A stretch of DNA of 64,000 nt from Arion vulgaris (GCA_020796225.1 CM036759.1:65008590-65072589); one strand, 5' to 3'. Positions 33,060 through 43,252 are shown, counted from the stretch's first letter. Translations and numbers: made by a program. Notes: generated from the letters alone by a model not told the origin.

Positions 33060-33069
33060 GGCGCGTGCC
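33060..33069. promoter_or_regulatory. HES/Hairy-type site (class C palindrome)
   Basis: The minus strand reads GGCACGCGCC, which matches the high-affinity class C site of Hairy/HES repressors. It lies about 300 bp upstream of the Delta-type start codon. Delta genes are commonly repressed by HES factors in lateral inhibition, so the site makes sense, but function is inferred. Confidence 0.5.
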
Positions 33070-33221
33070 GATACCTCGTAGACGCGAAGACGACAAACAG
33101 ACCTTCACCTTAGATAAGAGGAGGGGAACTTTCTTGTACTAAAGGTTTAATTAGAACCTCATTCTGCAGTAAGTACTGCCTTTCTGCAAAGGTAATAGAC
33201 CTCTCCTGGATCAATACGAAT

Positions 33222-33575
33222 TTTTCAGAGTTCCTGATCTCATTTGCAGGTAGGATCAATTGTCTATCGAGACGGACGATAAAACGTAGTCCTGTGTACA
33301 ACTTCTTGAGCAGTAAGGAACCTCTTGCAGTTCAAATTCGGAAGACAGGCTGGAAAGAACCTCATTCTGCCACTGCCCGCAGAAATTCATTAGAAAATAG
33401 TAAAAATAAAATGCTTACAAAATATCTTAACCATCTTCAAAAATGACACCAGGGACTCTCGCCGGTGTTACGGAGCTCGTGCACTGCATGTGAGATCTTC
33501 CTATGTAAGAAAGAAATGGGAACACACATGGTTACTCTCCGAAGTGTGATGATAGTCATATCAAGTAATCGGCAT
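33222..33575 (+). mobile_element. S1 SINE, 5'-decayed
   Basis: AGTTCCTGATCTCATTTGCA, CGAGACGGACGATAAAACG and GTTACGGAGCTCGTGCACTG. It bounds the unique promoter region of the Delta-type gene. Confidence 0.8.
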
Positions 33576-33722
33576 CTTCTTCCAAACACTTGTTAAACAC
33601 TTTTTGTAATTTGTATGTGGTCCGAGCCTAAGAACGATTGTACGCTGTGCCAGTTATGCGATTATAAGTAGGCCAGCAATCCTATTTCTGCGACGCTTTT
33701 TATTTATTAGGGTAGTTTCCTT
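33576..33722 (-). mobile_element. S2a SINE, 3' half
   Basis: CTTGTTAAACACTTTTTGTA, CTAAGAACGATTGTACGCTG, GCGACGCTTTTTATTTATTA. Confidence 0.72.
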
Positions 33723-33724
33723 AT

Positions 33725-34010
33725 TTGGTTCATTTTTTAAATTATTTTTCAAATGAATTTTACACGAGCAGCGGCTTTCCAGCCTGTTCTTCGCGATTTC
33801 AAATCCTTGTTTGTAATTGAATTTGAATGAAATTGTATATCAATGTTGCACGGGCTGTGGGTTTGCAGCTTATTCTGATCGATTTTCAGCTGCTAAGAGT
33901 TCTTTTATGTTCTCAAGTTGAACACGGGCCCTACGTTTTATCGTTCGTATCTAATAGGACTAGGAATTTGATTTCACCTACATTGAGATCAGTGATCGAT
34001 GGAGACAAAT
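33725..34010 (-). mobile_element. S1 SINE, middle part
   Basis: GCGGCTTTCCAGCCTGTTCT, TTTTATCGTTCGTATCTAAT and CACCTACATTGAGATCAGTG. The middle is partly duplicated. Confidence 0.7.
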
Positions 34011-34119
34011 TCCTATTGCTTCATGCTTCCTCTGCACATAGTGACTCTTTCCAATTGCTCCATACGGCCTCTGCGCCATAGTGATTCTTTCATTGTCATT
34101 ACAAACAACACAGAATACG

Positions 34120-34400
34120 ATCCCGTCCGTAGCGAAGTGGTCGAGTGATTTACCTTGCCCTCTGAAGGTCGATGAGCGCCTGACCGAATAGAGTAGAGCA
34201 CGGCTCCCATGTGGGAGACCCGTCTTCAATCCACGGCAATGCTAAATATTGTTTTCTGTCAGGGCATTAAAGAAAAGTGCAAACCTGAACCGTTTCGCAG
34301 CGACTGCACTAGCCATGCGGCCATGAAATCCCACAGGCTCATGTCCCCCCTTGTATTACACTGTCCTAAAATGTGGTACTACAGCCAGTATCGACAGCTG
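34120..34400 (+). mobile_element. S4 SINE with a second tRNA-like block
   Basis: GAATAGAGTAGAGCACGGCT A box and CCGTCTTCAATCCACGG B box, then GCAGCGACTGCACTAGCC. It is preceded by a separate A-box-like GTAGCGAAGTGGTCGAG. Confidence 0.72.
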
Positions 34401-34477
34401 CTTTTTTTTTTTTTTAAAGTAGTGGGTAATAATCATTTTTCTCATTTGTGTTTTTTCCCAAATATCACTTAAATACC

Positions 34478-34560
34478 TATGCTGGAGCTACGGAGTTCGT
34501 GCGTTGTTCAATACTCTTAGTATGTGACAGGTCTCTCCTGATGAGATGAATTGAGATACA
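34478..34560 (+). mobile_element. S5 SINE fragment
   Basis: TGGAGCTACGGAGTTCGTGC then CAATACTCTTAGTATGTGAC. Confidence 0.65.
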
Positions 34561-34624
34561 TAAAGAGAAACTATGTAGCAATGAAGATATATAAAGAGAA
34601 ACTATGTAGCAATGACTGGGTGAT

Positions 34625-35480
34625 GCGAAAATGTTGCAGGGCGAAACTGGCATCGATTGGGTAGAAAATAGTCAACTAGAAGATTTGGATTTTGCAGATG
34701 ATATTGCCTTGTTAAGTAGAAACAATCAAGATATGCAAAGAAAAACAGACAACTTGCCATCTATAGCATCAAAAGTTGGACTGCAGATAAGCTATGAAAA
34801 AACCAAATATAATGAAGACACCTATGGCAAGTAATGCAGATATCACACTGGAATCTAAAATGATAAAAATAACAGAGCAGTTCACCTATTTAGGTAGCAA
34901 TTTTGATTGCACAGGAAATGTTAAAAATAAATTATGATACGAATTGGCAAAGCAACATTAGCTTTTAAAAGTCTAAATAAAATATGGAACTGCAAATTAT
35001 ATAGTATTAAAAACTAAATTACGAATTTTCAATTCAAATGTTGTATCAATCCTAACATATGCCAGCGAGAGTTGGAGGGTGACTAAAGATATAGAAAGCA
35101 AGTTGAATGCATTTGAAAATAGATGTCTGCGAAAAATAATGAATATAAAATGGAATGAATTCAGGAGAAGTGATGAAATCAGAGACATGTCTGGTCAACC
35201 ACTAGTGACAACTGTTATAAGAGAGAGAAGATGGAGATATGTTGGCACACCTTGAGGAGAAATGATCAACGAATATCAGTTCAGGCATTGAAGTGGGATG
35301 CAAAGGGTTAAAGAAAGAGAGGTCGATCTAAGGAGACCTGAAACGAACTTGCTGAGAGGCAGGAAATATCGGTCTCAGTTCCATGGAGGAGATTGAGCGA
35401 GTTGCCCAGGATAGAGCGGTATGGAGAAATTACTTGCAGGCCCTATGTAACGTATAACGGTACGAGAGGAATTATTATTA
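34625..35480 (+). pseudogene. LINE-A ORF2: RT motif and C-terminal region
   Basis: The frame from 34631 reads GIDWVENSQLEDLDFADDIA, and FADD is the catalytic motif C of reverse transcriptase. Then KVGLQISYEKTK, after a frameshift ITEQFTYLGSNFDCTG, and further on KTKLRIFNSNVVSILTYASE, NRCLRKIMNIKWNEF and RRWRYVG. This order is typical of APE-type LINE ORF2 proteins. Several stops and shifts make it a pseudogene. It ends at an (ATT)n tail near 35470. It is the longest RT remnant in the window. Confidence 0.88.
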
Positions 35481-35483
35481 TGT

Positions 35484-35550
35484 AGTAATGAAGATACATA
35501 CAGAGAAACTGTGTAGTAATGAAGATACATACAGAGAAACTGTGTAGTAA
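35484..35550. repeat. ~30-bp repeats, 2-3 copies
   Basis: GTAGTAATGAAGATACATAC AGAGAAACT(G)T. Confidence 0.8.
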
Positions 35551-35650
35551 TGAAGACAATACTTCTATTCTTATTTCTCTTTATGTTTTACTTATCCCAT
35601 CTTTTCTTCGTACATTTTCCTTTCTATATTATCAATATAAGGGAACTAAT

Positions 35651-36002
35651 ACTATGTAGCAATGAAGATATATCAAACTATGTAGCAATGAAGATATATC
35701 AAACTATGTAGCAATGAAGATATATCAAACTATGTAGCAATGAAGATATATCAAACTATGTAGCAATGAAGATATATCAAACTATGTAGCAATGAAGATA
35801 TATCAAACTATGTAGCAATGAAGATATATCAAACTATGTAGCAATGAAGATATATCAAACTATGTAGCAATGAAGATATATCAAACTATGTAGCAATGAA
35901 GATATATCAAACTATGTAGCAATGAAGATATATCAAACTATGTAGCAATGAAGATATATCAAACTATGTAGCAATGAAGATATATCAAACTATGTAGCAA
36001 TG
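35651..36002. repeat. 26-bp array, ~13.5 copies
   Basis: Unit ACTATGTAGCAATGAAGATA TATCAA, nearly identical. It ends in the foldback element at 36003. Confidence 0.93.
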
Positions 36003-36298
36003 GCGAAACATGTCAAAATAAAGTACTGTAGTTTTACATACTACAAAAACAATATACAGAGACGTTTCCACAAAAAGAACTTCATCAAGCAAGGATTTTT
36101 GTCATATATTTTCAACTGAGGGATATTTTCGTTAGGGATTTATTGTTTGACTGTAAGTGTTATGTCTGCCATAAAGGAAGTCTGAATTTATTCACTTCTG
36201 TTATATCATTTGCTTGATAAAAGCCTTTTGGTTGAAACATTGCTGTGTATAGTTTTCGCAGTTTGTAAAATTACAGTACTTTGTTTTACATGTTTCGC
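36003..36298. mobile_element. Foldback element with ~90-bp inverted arms
   Basis: Left arm 36003-36092 starts GCGAAACATGT and ends CATCAAGCAA. Right arm 36210-36298 is its imperfect reverse complement. The 117-bp spacer has no coding features. Related single arms occur at 30912-30995, and the arm edge seeds the array at 49985. Confidence 0.78.
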
Positions 36299-36310
36299 AT
36301 TTCCTTTCTG

Positions 36311-36660
36311 TTTTAGTTTAGTTGTCAGATCATCATTACTGCACATTGAACCAATTAGTTCATAAGTGCTCCGATCTCCTCCTCAGTATGTTTCTCAGTT
36401 TAGTTTAGTTATCAGATCATCATTACTGCATATTGAATCAATTAGTTCATAAGTGCTCCGATCTCATCCTCAGTATGTCTCTCAGTTTAGTTTAGTTGTC
36501 AGATCATCATTACTGCATATTGAATCAATTAGTTCATAATTGCTCCGATCTCATCCTCAGTATGTTTCTCAGTTTAGTTTAGTTATCAGATCATCATTAC
36601 TGCATATTGAACCAATTAGTTCATAAGTGCTCCGATCTCATCCTCAGTATGTTTCTCAGC
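36311..36660. repeat. 87-bp array of LINE-E 3' ends, 4 copies
   Basis: Unit runs from AGTTTAGTTTAGTTATCAGA to TCCTCAGTATGTTTCTC. Reversed, it begins with codons for LRMRSEHL, the end of the LINE-E frame at 36621-36884. Confidence 0.88.
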
Positions 36661-36908
36661 TTGTGGCAACTAACGACACCGGTTCTTTGTTGGTTTACTA
36701 TTCTTCTTTGGCTACCAGCATAGTGTTCTTGTCTAGCTACACCACATTTGACTTCGTATTCTTGCAGTCTGGTTAGTGTTGTAGATTCATCACAATTACT
36801 TGAATCATGTACAAGTCCTCTCTCCCTTAGAGAATTTATAATATCAGCCTGGTCCATTGCTCGTCCGCTTTTTACAGCAGTCATACCTGTAAGCCTATCA
36901 GTGCTTTC
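36621..36908 (-). pseudogene. LINE-E tail, part 1 (interrupted by D2)
   Basis: MDQADIINSLRERGLVHDSS, LTRLQEYEVKCGVARQE and VNQQRTGV...RSEHL match 58800-59060. The upstream part continues at 38218 beyond an inserted D2 element. Confidence 0.83.
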
Positions 36909-38202
36909 TTCTTCTTCTTCGATCGTTCTAGGTCTGTTTTAATCATTCTCATTGTGATATATAAACAGCCAAACATCAGAACGTGATGTACGTGCACCAG
37001 CCTTCAGCACCTATTTGAGCTCAGTTGCTTATCCTTCGGTGGGGTGTTCGTTTTCAGCCAGCTTTTGATTTACTAGGGTGAGCTTTCCCTAGGGTTCGAT
37101 CAGCTTTGCCGTATTTTTGGGCTTTGCGATCTACGCCGGGACATTGAGTTACGCTGTTTATGCCCTTTCTGACTGAGAAATATTTCTCGGGGCTTGTAAG
37201 CTTATCCTCGGACGGCGTATTACTCGTATAAAACACCGTGTAAAGTATCGGCCTTCGCCAATGTTCAGACCCGAACTTCCTGTCTGGTCCGTACATTGTC
37301 GGCCTTGCTTTACCGTACATTTTGAGTTTGATCCGGAGAAGGAACATTCTCAGCCTTTTCTAGACGCGCATTGGTACGTGGCAATTTGCAATTAACCTCG
37401 AAAGCACTGGCATGGGGTCGAGTACAAACAATGTAGAGGGTCATTTCAGTCGGCACTATCAGCGTAACTGAGGATTTTGCGCTCGCCGCCATCACCCGCC
37501 CCAGTTATTCCGGGGATGTTAGTTACGACTGCAATCGAACCTGCCCGGTTGCCCCAAGGCTGGCAGTTCCGTTAGGCATCACCAACCTCAGTTCTTCCGG
37601 GAAAGTTAATTTTAATCGCACAGTACCTTGCACGGTTTTCCCAGGGCGGGTAGTTTCGTTATGCACTAAACGCAACTTGTTCTTTTGCGCTCGGCAAACC
37701 TTGCCCAGTGCATGTATCTGCACCAGGCTATCAATGCGGGGTCAGCTGCAATCTTCTCTCGCACCAACACGAGGGTAGACTTTTATTCGTTACGGTCCTG
37801 TCGTATTTATTCTTTCCGACGGGCTTGGCTAGTGTTTGCCCCCTCCTCAGGGCTTCGATCTTCGCCCTACGTGGGCATACGTTTGGTCACTGGATGCACC
37901 TCTCATCCATGTCTGAGACGTTTCGTTGCTGTTTCTTTGCGTTCAGGGACTTAGACAATATCTTGTTGGACATCGGTCAGGAGATTTGTGCATTTTGTTT
38001 GTATGTATCTTTATCGTATTTCCGTAATTGCACTGCTACCACTACCAGTAGTTTTCTCTCCCCGATCCCTGCCTCTCTTAGCCAGACCGGAACCAGAGTC
38101 TGTTTCCAGGGTCACCGCGTGGAGGTTAGGGCAGGGTCTTGGTTAGCGCGCCCTCGCAACCCTGGCTCATGTTACCACCATGACCTCATGAGCCTTTTTA
38201 CC
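36909..38202 (-). mobile_element. D2 non-autonomous retroposon, full length, with TSD
   Basis: About 1.29 kb. It starts at a TTC run on the plus strand ((GAA)n tail of the minus strand) and ends at TTTTTACC. CCTATCAGTGCTTTC flanks it on both sides (36894-36908 and 38203-38217), and it splits a LINE-E frame. It is about 95% identical to 43253-44559 in the part I compared. No RT, transposase or other domain was recognised, so it is probably mobilised in trans. Confidence 0.87.
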
Positions 38203-38217
38203 CCTATCAGTGCTTTC

Positions 38218-38262
38218 ATTTTCCTTACACCTGCATGCCCCGGCACAAAATTAAACTGATTT
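38218..38262 (-). pseudogene. LINE-E RNase H, part 2 (beyond D2)
   Basis: The minus strand reads VPGHAGVRKMKALIG, the PGHxGxxxNE/KAD segment of RNase HI, directly upstream of the frame at 36884. Confidence 0.78.
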
Positions 38263-38279
38263 TGTCAGCCTAGACCCCG

Positions 38280-38990
38280 AATGTCAATGGCACTACAATA
38301 AACCAAGTGAAAGAATTCACATACTTAGGAAGCATATTCACAGAAGACGGAAGACTAGATAGAGAGATAGAGGCTAGAGTTCCAAAGCAAATGTTGTAAC
38401 CTACCAACTAGCCTCATTGTTAAGGCACCCACAAATTTCACTGACAGCTAAACAACAGATAACAAACAGCTTTTTCATACCTTCTTTGCGTTACCAGATT
38501 CAAACATGGACAATGAGCAAAGCGCAGTCACAAAAATAACTACATGTGAAATGTGCTGCCTGCGAAAAGTTACCAACAACACTAGAAAAGACAGTCACCA
38601 ACATCAGCATAAGAAAGAAAATTGGCATAGAACCTTGCTTGAATTACATTGAGAAACAAAGAATGAAGTGGTTTGACCACTTAATAAGAACTCCACAGTA
38701 TACAAAGTCTTCTACAACAGAACATCAGGAAAGAAGGCGAGAGGAAGACCACGAAAAGATGGTTAGATGGCATAGCAGAATCCTGTCAAAAAGCAAAAAT
38801 AACAATCACCCAAGCCACTAGAACAGCGCAAGACAAAAACAGAAAACTACAACACTGGGCAACAACCCGGTTGCAGTGCGACGACACTGGGCAACAACCC
38901 AGTTGCAGTGTGACAACAGAAGTAGTTTACAAGAATGACGTTAACGGCAAAGAAGTAAGCCAAGGGATATAATCATGAAAATGTTATTGT
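38280..38990 (+). pseudogene. LINE-F ORF2 C-terminal region and 3' end
   Basis: VKEFTYLGSIFTEDGRLDRE, EKTVTNISIRKKIGIEPCLN, YIEKQRMKWFDHLIRTPQYT and MVRWHSRILSKSKNNNHPSH, with breaks. The 3' part has two copies of CACTGGGCAACAACCCRGTT. A related copy lies at 52370-52660. Confidence 0.82.
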
Positions 38991-39071
38991 AAAAATCTGT
39001 TCTAAATATCTTGTCAGAGTGAGTACTGTCCCTTACTAACCTTCAAATGTAAGAACTTCCTTATTAGAACA

Positions 39072-39265
39072 AGGCCGGCGTGTTCGTAGCGCGTTGGACT
39101 ACGGGTGACTAGTCCTCTGTGAGTGCGGGTTCAATTCCGCGGACTGGCAGAAAAGCTACAGATTCCCCAGATTTACGGTGTTCGTCGCACCGAACCGAAG
39201 GGTTACGATGTCCATGACACCGAGCCGAAGAGCCTCAAGTGCTTCTGGATCAGGAAAAAAAATAA
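39072..39265 (+). mobile_element. S3 SINE, full length
   Basis: GTAGCGCGTTGGACTACGGG, TGCGGGTTCAATTCCGCGG, CCGAAGAGCCTCAAGTGCTT and an A-rich tail. Confidence 0.8.
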
Positions 39266-39344
39266 AAAATTAGAACAAGCTACTTTTTGCCATTTTGTTG
39301 TCATATGCCTTTGACTTCCAGGTTAATATATATATAATTTATAT

Positions 39345-39390
39345 GTGTGTGCTTGTGTCTGAGTGTGTGTGTGTGTGTGTGCGCGCGCGC
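39345..39390. repeat. (GT)n(GC)n microsatellite
   Basis: GTGTGT followed by GCGCGCGC. Confidence 0.9.
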
Positions 39391-39479
39391 TTATTAACAT
39401 CTAGAATTGCAGTTTTCCTATAAGTTCATCGCACCAGTTATATGAGGACTATCATCATAGAACTCCGAACATATTCATA

Positions 39480-39790
39480 GATGATTCGATCTCAGTTTCA
39501 ACAAATCCTGCATTGTCCAGAGGCCCAACACGCCAGTTCGGTGTTGATTAATCAATTTTTTAAAGGAATATTTGGTATGTCTTTTTTGGGACTGTACCAA
39601 TATCGACATCCATCTCTCTCAATCTGGTCAGTGACGGGTTCACAACCCTGAAACTTTTCCGTTCGGAAAGACTCTTTCAATGCGTCAAGTATGTCATGTC
39701 GGTACATTGCAGCTCCCTGTGATATGGTAGCCGTGTCAGACAATCTATCAGCTCGTTCATTACCCTTGATTCCTGCGTGCCCATCTCATA
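39480..39790 (-). pseudogene. LINE-E RNase H tail fragment
   Basis: AGIKGNERADRLSDTATISQ, YRHDILDALKESFRTEKFQG and, at the far end, QHRTGVLGLW. Same family as 58250-59115. Confidence 0.8.
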
Positions 39791-40009
39791 ACTAACTCAA
39801 CATCACAAAATATTACATATGTGTATTTATCTTACAGACAATGACAAACTAGCCAGTTTGCCCTAGGGCATGTTGCCCCATGATCTTCTTCTGCTTCGAA
39901 CGCTCCATGAGGAGAATTCAATTTCTCAATGTCTTGATCGGTTTCCGACCCGGTGTTCCGAGCTCTGCCATCCGTTGTTGCTTTCTCGAAACATTTTAAA
40001 ACTACATTC

Positions 40010-40268
40010 AATTTTTCTTCTTTGTCAAACTCTCCATATCAACCACCCGTTAACCACTCTTTGTGATTTATATGTGATCGGAGCCTAAAAGCGATTGTAC
40101 ATTGCGCCAGTTATGTTGGCCAGCACATCCGATTTCTGCGACGCTTTTTATTTGCTAGGGTAGCTTCCTAGCCCCTACCTCAGTCGCCTCTTACCACATG
40201 TCTTGTAGGTGGCAGTGTTACTATTCTTTGCTCCCTTGCGAGCCATGACAACACATGCGATATAGAGC
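40010..40268 (-). mobile_element. S2a SINE, full length
   Basis: CTCCATATCAACCACCCGTT, CTCAGTCGCCTCTTACCACA, CTCCCTTGCGAGCC. An S2a tail fragment lies just before it at about 39880-39910. Confidence 0.78.
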
Positions 40269-40814
40269 GTTGGAAGAAGAAATGTTAATCATAAGTTATG
40301 TGACCCGTCTTGACTCCCCTCCCCTGCCCTTCCTCCCTTCCGTCTCTGACAACCAACATTGTTAGACTTCCAGCCAGCCATTGCTTACTGAGATTAGATA
40401 AGTCATATGATATTCCGACTGAGTCATCTGGAAAGTTATCGCACACCTGCAACTCACCTGGGCAGGTGAGTAGTTAATAGTTATGACATAACAAGTTTCA
40501 TTATGAGGTTCAGCACAACCAACACATAAACTAACCTGTTGTGTTATTGTTATTAGTAAACTTCTTCTTCTTCTTTTCCACCATTTACTTCTTTATACAA
40601 GTCTTATGGATGGGGCAGTGGGAGGGGGTCTAGTGAAGTTTGTGTACAGGACAGTACATGCATACGCCTTCGCCTATCGACTCCGACACAAGAGGGTTCT
40701 GGGTTCAATCCCACACTCGACGTTCCACACGTGAGGAAAGGAATTGACCCTCCTACCTCCTGCATGGACTAGAAATGTGAAGTAGCAGGCACTTCTTCAT
40801 CATACACTAAGATT
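40269..40814. other. Mostly unassigned, with a LINE-M 3' end and a tRNA-like block
   Basis: 40563-40605 (minus) is the LINE-M 3' end (TTCCACCATTTACTTCTTTA). 40680-40712 contains a B-box-like TGGGTTCAATCCCA. Confidence 0.5.
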
Positions 40815-41344
40815 TTCTCTCTCTCTCTTGCGTCTGTTAATTCAAGCTATAGTCATGACGCCTGGTATTGCTCTTCTGACTGATTTTTGCGTGAGGCTTA
40901 TATTACGCTTTTATAGGCGTCCATCAACCATATGGACAGCTTCACCGACTTCAGAGGTACTTGAAGCTTAGATCCTCCAAGTGTGATCGTTGCAGGAAAC
41001 CTTTTGTCCGTGTAACTCTTGCCTTGAGTCGTCGTACCATTGGTACTTTTGCGGCCAGAGTTAATTAGTGAAGTGCAACTTCTCTATCGGATTTCCTCCC
41101 TTTTGGTGAGGTCGTTCCGTACACATCCTAAGATAAACACTCTTTAATGTTCTTTTATTACCGTAACTTTGGGCTTGGATCTACACCAAAGAGCATTAGC
41201 TACTTTTCGCTGACTGGGTGAGGTCGGTCCGGTTTAAAAGCATTCTCGACCCTTCTAGGGCTAGTCACAGGAACTGTCACCTTTCTGATATTCATTACTC
41301 TTTTACGATCATTTTTCGGCGTATATTTGGGCTTTATGATCTTC

Positions 41345-41477
41345 TTCTTCTTCTTCTTCTTTCTCGAATCCTGTATGCCTCACAGCGTCAGGTCAAGAAG
41401 AGATTTCTAAAACGGGCCCTAGTATGCGCTTCGTAGATAGTCTCTTTCGTCGCCTCTGTTATCTCTGAGGTCCATCT
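41345..41477 (-). mobile_element. LINE-G 3' end, 5'-truncated insertion with TSD
   Basis: TTTATGATCTTC flanks it (41333-41344 and 41478-41489). The minus strand has an ITEATKETIYEAHT-like end, CGCTGTGAGGCATACAGGAT and a (GAA)n tail. The uninterrupted D1 site can be read at about 4640-4690. Confidence 0.82.
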
Positions 41478-41610
41478 TTTATGATCTTCACCAAAGAGTA
41501 TGTCTACAATATGTGCTCTTTCTGACTATGTGAGGTCGTTCCGGATTAGGAACATTCTCAGTCATTGGAGACGTATGTCCTGCAAACGATCATATTTTGA
41601 TGGTACGATT

Positions 41611-41872
41611 CGCCCGAGTGGTTACCTTGGCCCAAATTTGGGGTGTAAAGAATAGAACCACTGTTACCTGCAACGCATGTCTTAAGAGGCGACTAAGGAG
41701 GTTTAGCTGAAATCGGATGCATGTGTCCTAAACATGTAGAAGTCTATGTGTTTAGGGGCCTACCAAACCAACGTGAAACGTATACACGTTCTTGGCAAAG
41801 ATCAAACATATCACATAGAGTGATTATAATTGGTCGTAAAGAACGAACGCAAAGAAGAAGAAGAGAAGGAGG
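41611..41872 (+). mobile_element. S2b SINE, full length with TSD
   Basis: TGGTACGATT flanks it (41601-41610 and 41873-41882). 262 bp: CGCCCGAGTGGTTACC head, CCCAAATTTGGGG, core, AGGGGCCTACCAAACCAACG and a GAAGAAGAAGAG tail. Related D1 copies at about 4510 and 46650 show an empty site. Confidence 0.88.
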
Positions 41873-42384
41873 TGGTACGATTAGCCTTTATATGATCTGA
41901 GCCATGGTGTTTGGACGTCATCTTTGTGTAGAAAGATTGACGTCCGAAAAGTATTGCGCTTAGCTAATGTTTGGGTTTGTACCAGTCAAGTCTGCATTAT
42001 CGGCCTTACTTTTCTATCTACGGTGAGTTTGTTTCTTCGTAGGAGTATTCTCAGTGCGCGTATCGACACTTGGCAATTTGCAAAGTTTTACTCTGCTTTT
42101 TCCCCTGTCCCCGGGAAACACTGGACTGGGGCTGCGCACAGATATTTTTGAGGGTTGTTTCAATCGGCGCAACTAAAATTTTGCGCTCGTCAACATCACC
42201 CACCTGTCCTTCCGGGGATGTTAGTTGTTAATGCAGAAGTACCCTGCCCGGTTTTCCCAGGGAGGGCAGTTTCGTTAGGCATTAAAGCACAACTTTAGGA
42301 TTTGCGCGTGGCCAACCATACCCAGTACATATATCTGCGTTAGACCTTTGATACGGAGTTTCCCGCAATCTTCCCATGTGTCGC

Positions 42385-42622
42385 CATGATACTTAACAGT
42401 GTTTGTTGATTTGTATGTAATCCGAGCATAAGAGCGATTGTATGTTGTACCAGTTATGCACCTACAAGTAGGCTAGGCTAGCACATCCGATTTATGCGAT
42501 GCTTTTTATTTACTAGGTAGCTTTCTTATGTCCTACATCAGTTGCTTCTACGACATGCCTTGTAGGTTGCAGTGCTATTATTTTGTGCTCCCTTGTAAGC
42601 CCGGGCCACACAGGCGAGTGTG
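42385..42622 (-). mobile_element. S2a SINE, full length
   Basis: TTGTATGTAATCCGAGCATA, TTTATTTACTAGGTAGCTTT, CTCCCTTGTAAGCCCGGGCC head. Confidence 0.78.
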
Positions 42623-42883
42623 ACAACAAAAGAAGAAGAAAAGAAGAATGTGACATATTTGCATGGGCTGGGTCTTCCGCTCTTAATTTGTACATGATTT
42701 ATTTAAACGTCAATACCTTTATCAGGTATTATACAAAGGTAATTTGTACACCTTTAACATTGTAGCCTGCAGGTGAGAATAGGTAATGTTGATATGCATG
42801 GCTCGTTTTATGTTTATGTCTATCTAATACGGTTTGATATTTACCTGTGCATGTTTGTTAATGCACCTTCAGATGTATATTTA
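42623..42883. other. Unassigned stretch
   Basis: Nothing recognised. Confidence 0.4.
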
Positions 42884-43110
42884 ACGACAGGTAAAAACTA
42901 ATCTTTATGACAGGTACGCACTAATCTTCGCGACAGGTAAAAAATAATCTTGACGACAGGCAAGTACTTTTTTCACAACAGGTAAGTAACAGGTAAGTAC
43001 TTTTTTCACGACAGGCAAATAATAATCTTCACGACAGGTAAATAATAATCTTCACGACAGGTAAATAATAATCTTCACGACAGGTAAATAATAATCTTCA
43101 CGACAGGTAA
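42884..43110. repeat. ~23-bp array, about 9 copies
   Basis: Unit GACAGGTAAATAATAATCTT CAC; the first copies are diverged. Confidence 0.88.
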
Positions 43111-43252
43111 ACACTTCTCCTTCTTCTACTTGCGTTCGCCGACTACGAATTCAGGTATAATCAGTACGCCTTCTGTGACACCTCTCACTGATTTCATAAT
43201 CAGTACGCCTTCTGTGACACCTCTCACTGATTTCATAATCAGTACGCCTTCT
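43111..43252 (-). mobile_element. D1-type 3' end with a 39-bp triplication
   Basis: CTTGCGTTCGCCGACTACGA, then three copies of ATAATCAGTACGCCTTCTGT GACACC TCTCACTGATTTC. A D2 is inserted in the third copy. Confidence 0.72.

Larger units (their letters stand above)
32759..33110 (-). promoter_or_regulatory. CpG-rich 5' flank / 5' UTR of the Delta-type gene
   Basis: This stretch is free of the window's repeat families and much richer in CpG than its surroundings, for example around 32870-32910 and 33010-33090. It holds a near match to the TCTCGCGAGA promoter palindrome at about 32898-32907 (last base differs). A pyrimidine tract ending in TTTTCAG (AG at 32949-32948 on the minus strand) could be the acceptor of a 5' UTR intron. 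I see no clear TATA box, so the transcription start is not resolved. Confidence 0.6.
40815..42345 (-). mobile_element. D1 retroposon, with two nested insertions
   Basis: Reversed relative to 46400-47155. Segments match in order: TGACGCCTGGTATTG, TGACTGATTTTTGCGTG, CTTCAGAGGTACTTGAAG, GGTGAGGTCGTTCC. A LINE-G 3' end (41345-41477) and an S2b (41611-41872) are inserted in it, each with a TSD. Confidence 0.78.

Noticed and set aside
37708..38259. 183-residue plus-strand open frame
   Set aside because: Antisense to the D2 retroposon. The second D2 copy breaks the frame and no domain is recognised.
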